Origin: Balanoglossus misakiensis
Lineage: Eukaryota > Hemichordata
Assembly (NCBI GenBank): GCA_040954595.2
Contig: CM082589.2
Coordinates: forward strand, 1,674,001 to 1,738,000
Direction of reading: 5' to 3'
Length of the DNA: 64,000 bases
Positions 56,077 through 64,000 of the stretch are shown piece after piece; positions within the stretch are counted from its first letter, which is position 1; each line of letters starts with the position of its first letter. Under the pieces are notes generated by a model. That model saw only the letters and a program-made list of their open reading frames with translations, ran no database searches and was not told where the DNA came from. Both the position numbers and the translations under genes were made by a program.

Positions 56077-59000
56077 ATTGCAGATATTTTAAAGTCAATG
56101 CCCTGTGTTATGTCAATGCACCAGTCTCCCCGCCCTGCTAAGTCTCCGGGTGTCGAATTCGGGGTCATCGTGATCTCCATGGGTACTGTACAATATATAC
56201 CACCCGTCTTTTTATTACAGTTTGCAAATTTGCATATGGATAGAGTTGCATATCCATATTTTCATATTTCACGCAGTACCTCGGTTCAAGAGATCTCTCT
56301 GACCGTAGTTCACGAGGGAATTTTACAGATCACATTTGAATATGCCAAGCTGGTAAACTCAGAAGAGATTTAACAGGCTCCGAAACTGGAGCTTCGATCT
56401 CAAATCTGAGTAGTGCGAAAACGACCCTAGTATGATATGCAAACGTCGCACTCGGATGTTTGTGGGATTAAACCTTCAATATCACGATCCTGCAGGCTGC
56501 GGATTTTTACACTTACACCAACCCGTACGGTTTAATCCTGTACTCGGGTCTCTTTCGTACAGAAATATGGTCGGATATGACAACAAGAATAGCAAGTACT
56601 CGTGGACGCATAATTTGCTTTGCCGACTTCGACAAAGAACGTTTTATCAGTGCCACGAAAATATTGGTTTATGTCTGCTAAACTTGATTTTCGTAATTTA
56701 AAATATTGCCATGCAGATTTGATATGTAAAATTTTGAAGGCTGATCAATCTAAGGTGTCTAGTCCATTATTTACCGACAGTTGATTTGATTAGTTTCTGA
56801 AGCACCTTACTGGAGTAAACAAATATATGGTGTACCAACGGTTAGATTTATAGGGATTTCGTTTTTGGAAAATTTGTCCCAGGGGAGCAGTAAAGCTTAA
56901 ATACCTGTCGTTAAGTCAAGTTTACAACTTGAAGCAGAACGACAGTAGTGTTCTTGGGACAATTTATCAAATGGAACAAAATTTAAAAGGTGAAAAGACG
57001 TTGCATCCACCCTTCAAAAACACGTTTTATGATCAAATAAATTGTACGTCCCAACCGTTCGGGTACATAACTTAATTTATGGGTGAATGTAATATTACTA
57101 TAGGGGTGAGTTCTGGGTTACTGATTCAGCTTGTTCAAACAAGCAGGGTTTTCTCAGGGCGACACGCGAATCGGGGCAGTATTAATCAAAATCCTGGCAT
57201 GTTTCAATCGTATGATTAAACCAGATCAAATGCCAGAGCTCTCTCGTGACAATGTTCGCTTGTTCATGTGCACGCGGAACTTAAGTATTTTTCATTAAAC
57301 TATTCGCGCCTTTTGCAGGATTTTTTTTCATGTGGGCCCTAAGTTCGTGTTTATACAATCCTCACATGAATATTCGCAGCCAGGGAAAATACCGACGAGA
57401 AAGGGATTTGAATTAAAACACGACTTGACATGTAGGTCTGCACGTTTCAGGTTTAGGCCTGTGCTAATCGAATTATCGTGGAAAATTTAAACATTTTCGC
57501 TGACACTTTCACCGAATAGTCATTACCCAACACACCCCTCTGCACGTAATTATTTTGTCACCAATATCTCGACATGATGAAATCTGAATCGACGCCAAGT
57601 TCTTATCTCGCCAGCAGATATATCCTGCCTCCTATAACGGATTACTTACCCGTCGCATTTCAAGTTGACCCATTTCCCGCCAACGGAGTAGTACACGACA
57701 ATTTCTGATGCACATTTCCCGCCTTTTGGCTTTATCACGGTGATGGCGCAACGACGACACTTGTACACCTACAACACAAATATAGAGCTTGAATTTAGAT
57801 TTATGCAAACTATTCTATCGGGTATACTGAATCTTTTTCAATAATTCTTTTATTTCCGATATACTATATCTCAAATCGCAAAGGAAATTGAAAAGTCCAC
57901 GCAGTTGCCTGTACCGCTGCACAACGCCATTATTCAACGATGATGAGCAATTGGGAGGGAATTGTAAGTTGTCAGAGTCGCTCAATACAACGAATGCCCA
58001 TGCTGTATCTGGAAACATTCACTTTGGCACGAAATTACATTTCAAATTCCGGGTGAAAATTCCCCCCATCTGTAGAAGTCTGTTTGCGATCGACTTGGGA
58101 GTACACATGACAAAGGCCCTGTCATTGATAATGTTAATATGTTTGTGCTGGCTTTGTACAGTTGATTCACCGGGCGAGACCTCGCTCGCTAACAAACATT
58201 CTTGTATAGTTATTCCGCGCATAGTTCCCCAACTGTCCAAGGACGGCGGACAACCTCTGTTCAAACGACTGATGCTCGTTCTTTTTTTTTAATTCGTGAG
58301 ACCCAGTTTTGGGTGTTTCGCCAGGAATGTCATCCGGCTGGCGCAGTTAACTTGTCCGCTTGCAAAAAAATCTCCTGAGCGGTCCCCCGTTTTCAAAATT
58401 CAATTAAGCCGGAAAACAAATAAAAACGACAGTTTTTTTCCATTTAAATGTCCATAATCCCGGGATTGGGATGTACATTTTCTCTAACTCCTAATAACAT
58501 GTAGATATGTTTGTTAGAAGTCTGCAACAGCAGCTATGCCCTTTAAAAATATCATATTGATATTCCAGATAATATTATTTAAATTGTCATATGTATTACA
58601 TCATTAGAAAGACAACACATTATAATTACATACGTATTATCATGATATATTTGCTTTAATTACGTAGCAAGAAAAGCGTCACCGCGTATTTTATTCTATG
58701 AATGCAAAATTATCGACCGACACTTTTGTCTTCAAATCTGGAAAGATCACGTTGTGTGTATGTTTTTCTCCACATGTCAAAGGTCAGTCATTCAGATGTG
58801 TGTCGCAGTGGTGATAACAAGTGAAGGCCGCCATAATTGCCATTGTCGTCATGAACATTTTTGGCGCGATTGTTTGTTGACGAACAGATTGATCTAATTT
58901 CTTTGGCGCTATTCCACAAGCGTGCACAAACGACGCCAGACTCACAATCCCAATTTACAGACCTGACGTTATAGAACTGGCTGTAGTGATGTATCCTGAA

Positions 59001-62000
59001 TCACCAAAACCCACTGTTACAATCATTACGATTTGTTTTGTTTTGCTCTATACTTAGTCTCACCCAACCGAACGTGCATGCATAATCGAAATATGAATGG
59101 CGTCAGGCCGTGAATATTAAAAAAATAACATGTCGCTTTGTTTTGTAAGCTGATTCAATGTTTCTGCAAGTTTCAAGGTAAGCCGCGACATCGATCGCTG
59201 ACATCTAACGCTTTCGAAAGACCCTGTCTGTCACAGTGGCAAGTCTGACAGGGATTCTGGTGTTTTGTTCCAACAAGTATCGTTGTCTATAAATTTAGCC
59301 AACCTAAGAGGTCACCAACTCGCAGTTCACCGTTAAGAGGTGCATATCTTTGGTGCTTCGGGTATTAGTATGCACGAAAATGAAAGAAAGGGATTGTTTT
59401 TCGCTCAAAATGACATTTAATTAGCCGTTTTACAAAGGGGACCCTGTTGAAGATTCAGCAAAACGTGATTAGTGAAGATATTAAGATCTAATCAGAGGGC
59501 GGGAATGTTATCGTCTGATTCCTCAATGCGCTTGCGCATCACTCTGTCTGGATTGTCACTAAAATGAACGATAAAAACACGCGAACCAAAAAACAAACAG
59601 CGTATATTAAATTACCCAAAGGTTAGACCATCCAAGATTGATGGGAGGCCTGAACTTGGATGGTCAAATGTAGTGGGTAGAGATACATGCGCGCGCAGTA
59701 TAGTACACCCCATCTGAGTCGCCGAGAGGAAATATAAAACTTGGCGCGCTTTGCAGTGATCAGACGACACCTGCAGTTGTGGCATGCTGTAGATGTCAAA
59801 CACATCTGCCGGGTAATTTTCATTGCACACATAACTCAGGGGAAGGTGAAACTGTGTCTTGAACCCCGGGATTACATTTTTCATCTGGTTTTGAGACTGG
59901 TTTCCCACCTCATTTCTTAATCAGTCCCTGATATATTGGCGCCCTTTTTTGCAAATATCTGTCAGCACAAAATGTTGATAAATATGAATGAAAGGCCCTG
60001 ATAAATGGAACTGTGGAAAAGAAATTAGCGCACATGTATGTGTATATGTATTCCCACTATAATTTACTTTCCGAATCTATATAAATACTTTATTTAAACC
60101 CGAAATCAATACTGCACATTGATGTGTAGTCCGGGCTAAAGCGTCGCACTCAGAATTAAACATGGCGGCGTTTCGTGTCCATGGTGAAATTTCCGATACG
60201 CGGGGTGGCCTTGAGCATGCAAATTCCACCCGCCTTGTTCGATTACCGCTTCGCTTCCAACAACTCTCTGCAGTCATACGGGCGATGTAAATGCCGAAAG
60301 TGAGATTAATGAAACAAGGTTAAGAGGGTCATATTTTTCTTCCGTCGTAATGTTTCTCAAATGACTTTTAAGTACTCTGGAATCGAACTCTCATTGTGAC
60401 GGGTGCCATATTGGATTTGGGACAGGTGTGTCAACCCACGTGACCTTTGCCGAAAGTACCGATTGGCTCCCAAAAGGAATTAGCTGCTTTTAAGGCATGT
60501 TTCGATCGATACACCTACAAAATCTGGACCACACACTGCCTTCTTGCTGTGCAAGATCATTATGTGGTTTGCATCGATGGGGAACGGAATTATTCTTTGT
60601 GTTAATACACTTTGAGCCTTCACTGTGCACTATACGCATGCTCGCGCATTGCCACCTTGTGAACATGTCGGTAACACGCCGCCAACTTCGAAATCCGCGG
60701 TAAAAACCAATCAGATTATGTGTGCAGATCACGTTCGTGTCGAAAGGTAACTTTGAAAAAAACTCGGTTAAATATTTAGATTGGAGTAGGCCTTCAGGAC
60801 TTTGTAGGAGTCTGATAAAAACATGTAAACATGGTATACAGTCACATATGGTGAGCGTTTGGTAAAGAACAATGAGCATAGTGAAAGTAAAAAATATTTA
60901 TACTGCTTTCAGCTTTCACTGAAAATTTCACCTGGCAAATGTCCGGACGGACGGACAGAATAAGAGGCCAATCCATTTATAGCCCCCTCTCCCGACTTTG
61001 CCCGCGGGGACAATAAGTTGTTGACCTTGAGCAATGACTACGAAAAGCGACTCGACAGTTCTCAAATTGAAGTTTAAATTTATGTACAACGATAACCTTG
61101 GGGATTTTTGATGTGGAATCGATTTTCAAGCATTGTTTTCGGTAGATATTTTTTTTAAATTGTGTTCTTCAGTTCGGATGGAAACTAAAACGGAGTTAAA
61201 GACACGGTTGCGCGATTTCGCGTCCAGACTAGTCGCATAAGCGCTGTGCGTATTGAAAAAAAAACACCGTTCCACACCGAGGCTTTTAATACAACTTGAA
61301 TTTTCGTTGAATTGGTGTTTCTATATGCAAAACAGGACCCAACCCGTTTGTTATTTTAACACCGCCTGCCGCGGCAACGACGCATACCAGCAATAACAAC
61401 GGGCACCCGGCCGTCACATTGCCTCTGTTTACCATTCGGAATTAATCACAAATCTCGCTGTACAATTAACTCAGGTCCGCGGGAACAATTCCATTTCGTT
61501 CGCCAAATCACCGACTTGTGTCACGTGACAGGCCCACTGCGTGAAGCGCAAATACCCTACAGAAATGGGTTTAGCGCACACGCGTCAGTGGACAACGCCA
61601 AGTTCACATGCATTATTAACATGCGTCAAATCTGCATCTGACGTTTGTAGGTGCAATATATTGCCTACGGGGTATGGCAACGAAATTTTCAACTTGGCAG
61701 TTTCTACCTTTCAGAAACGCACTGCTATTATCCCAAGCTGCTTTGCGATCCGCCGCACGCGAGCGACCAGCTAGGATAATCCAGATGACGTGAATTTAAA
61801 AAGTAATAAAACAGGAATAATCTGTAGTGTCTTTTTGTAATTAACCCCAATTGCAGACATGCGCATAATCGCCGCTTCTAAAGTAGTTTCATTATCTTGG
61901 GGTGTTCACCTATTTTTGCATTCTTTCGATGTTATCTGCCTTCACGTTCTTTGCTGGTAACTATCGGCGAAAGCCGTTGTGAGAAAAAAAATCCTAGGTA

Positions 62001-64000
62001 CTTGCCGAAAATAGTAAACAAAGAAAGAAACGTAAACAAAACACAATATATTCGCGGCCACAAATAATACCCGTTTTCTTGACAACCGAAAAGGGGGTTT
62101 CTTTTGTTACCATGACAACTGGGAAATTTAGAGGCGTTTGTGGGTGTCGCTATGCAAACGAAGGGAAGGTGAAAACGACACCGAACGAACGGGAACACAA
62201 TACGCGACACTGGGAACCCTGTAGGAGTTACTCGGTCTCCACGGGGCAGCTTTTTTCTGCGCTGCACCTATTAATAAACAGGCGCTCAGTGTGAGCCAAT
62301 TTCCACCGGTTTCTCCATTATGTTGGCGGTCTTTGATGACGGGTATGCGTGCTACCGGTGTGAAAGCGAAAACTGGCGACGTCATCTTAATAAATAACGA
62401 GGGGGAACTGACACGTAGCTGCTGGCGGACACCGTGGACCCATTTTGGGGTGATTCGTTACAACGACATTCCTTAGTGTTTTATGATCGATCAACCCCCG
62501 TTGAATATAACAGACCAGTTTTCAAACATCCGTCCGTATCTAATATTTCGGACTATCGATATCCTTTAAATATTACCCAATTTTCAAAAGGGGTACATTA
62601 TATTTCGCAAAACAAGGAGAAATTGAACATTTTCCCGAAAATTTCCACTGCCACCATAATAATAGGCCCGCACCTCTGTGTGATACTGCGTGGATCGTTG
62701 CCAAGTATAGGCCCCTTTTCGCCTTGTAGTATTCCGCTGAACGTCTTTGCTGATGCTATATTTACTGCCTCGCGCACTGTAGTTCTGAGAGTCAAATTCT
62801 AAATAATTAATATCGATGAACGATCTTTAATTCACGGCGGGACGGTGCCCTGCTACTCAACGGATATACAGCAGACGATCATTTCAAGAACGAGAACTCT
62901 CTGAGCGCGGGAACCAGAATTTCTTCGTTTTTCTTAAAATTTCGACAGAAACGTTCAAAGTCCGGCGGTTGTAAAACAATACAATAAAGGCAATGGGTGT
63001 CAGTTTCATATTATTACATAAAACATGTAAATATGACCAAATTTTGAAATATTTGAATACAAAAAATGTAGTAACACTCGAACTTGACGTCCGAGACAAC
63101 GGCGCGACGACATAAAATGTACAGTGAAAAGATGTAAAGAAATGCATTTTGTCGGTGAATAGGGAGGGAGATTTGGTGTAGTCTTTCACAGGATTATGAA
63201 CCACCCGGTGCTTTTTACAACCGACGAAAAACCAACAACAGCCCACAGTATGAACACAAAAGACGACGAGTAATTGAATTCGCTATAGAACTGTTTGCGC
63301 AGGTATTAAGCATAAAACGCAATGTAGAATATTCAATGGCACATTTTCCAGGCCCCCGAAAAATATAACAATTCGATATATTTTTTTCTTCCATTGTGTG
63401 ACTGAGTCTGTCTCCGACTATTTTTATGCAAAATGTTGTACGATTTAGTGATGATTTCACAGTTTCGACCCTTTTATTATTTTTGCGTGCATATATTAAT
63501 CATTTTTAAATGCCAGGATGATTTTGCGCACTAGGGGCGGTGTAGGTTTCGCCCGGGTTATAAGGGGACCCTAGCGATAGCGTCTCCGATACCGAGAAGA
63601 CATACCTCTTGTTGACCATTTTGGGGATGGTATGTGATCGCAATGCGGGGCTCTAAACATACATGTCAAGCGAAGCACACGCGACTGCTCTCGGTCGAAA
63701 ACCGATTTACAGAGGTATTCCGCCACTGGCGGTTGCAATGTGTTGAAACGACAGCGAGAGATGGGGCGCAAGCTGTCGCGGTTATGATGACCAGCCCGAG
63801 CGACGTACGTATTACCGCTGAAAATCGTAACAGGCACAACCCCTGACCGCACAGAGAGTACACAATACAGTGGGGGTGTTTATGGTGTTTGAATCAGTGT
63901 TCACACACGTGTGTAAATTTTATCCTTTGCGATCATTGCGAATATGTTTTCGAATGTGACCTCCCTGCCGTGTCTGGAGTAATAAAAGAAAGGAGATATT

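Larger units (their letters stand above)
43148..64000 (+). other. NOL4 intron 3 (over 20.8 kb, open at the right edge)
   Basis: No later NOL4 exon was found: the conserved C-terminal block of the family, which contains a long basic arginine-rich segment, is absent in all frames inspected. No other gene is recognised. The intron carries two compound ATC microsatellites, a (CAGA)n tract, four G or C homopolymers, E2F-like and YY1-like words and a second TCTCGCGAGA. Confidence 0.6.

Overview
This is a metazoan nuclear genome window. All genes are recognisable by eye from conserved protein sequence and are split by GT-AG introns, apart from one intronless gene. Gene content (an intronless two-B-box TRIM-NHL gene, PRIM2, a DM-domain gene, NOL4), AT-rich non-coding DNA with many CpGs, long ATC/GAT microsatellites and repeated TAGGCCTA words suggest a marine invertebrate deuterostome, such as a hemichordate, echinoderm or cephalochordate. 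The species cannot be fixed from the sequence alone.

Left end (1-8.2 kb, all minus strand). 1-2110 is a single-exon TRIM-NHL E3 ligase gene (RING, two B-boxes, coiled coil, filamin, NHL) that runs off the left edge. A 90-bp, 78 % identical relic of its start region lies at 2399-2488. Nine exons of PRIM2, the DNA primase large subunit, occupy 3008-5497. They end on an intact splice donor after the first Fe-S cysteine, so the last exons are missing or lie beyond the TRIM gene. An E2F-type element sits about 90 bp upstream of the PRIM2 start. About 400 bp further on is the stop codon of a DM-domain (doublesex/mab-3, DMRT) gene whose zinc-module exon is at 7805-8141. Its two downstream exons are a model built on consistent reading phase.

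Middle (8.2-23.4 kb). About 15 kb without a recognisable gene separates the divergently oriented DMRT and NOL4 genes. It carries microsatellites, palindromes and candidate regulatory motifs.

Right part (23.4-64 kb). NOL4 (nucleolar protein 4) is on the plus strand. Exon 1 is 23423-23683, exon 2 is 42192-42338 and exon 3 is 42935-43147, joined in phase 0. Intron 1 is 18.5 kb and intron 3 runs for more than 20.8 kb to the window end, so the C-terminal exons lie outside. The introns contain four long ATC/GAT microsatellites, six of the window's seven or so long G or C homopolymers, and a compact 89-nt three-way-junction inverted repeat at 37982-38070.

The genes do not form a pathway: a replication enzyme, a sex/neural transcription factor, a nucleolar/neural protein and a ubiquitin ligase sit side by side. 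I found no transposase, reverse transcriptase or viral gene. The best candidates for something undescribed are the 89-nt three-stem element, the duplicated TRIM start, the interrupted PRIM2 gene, and the recurrent palindromic/YY1-like words.
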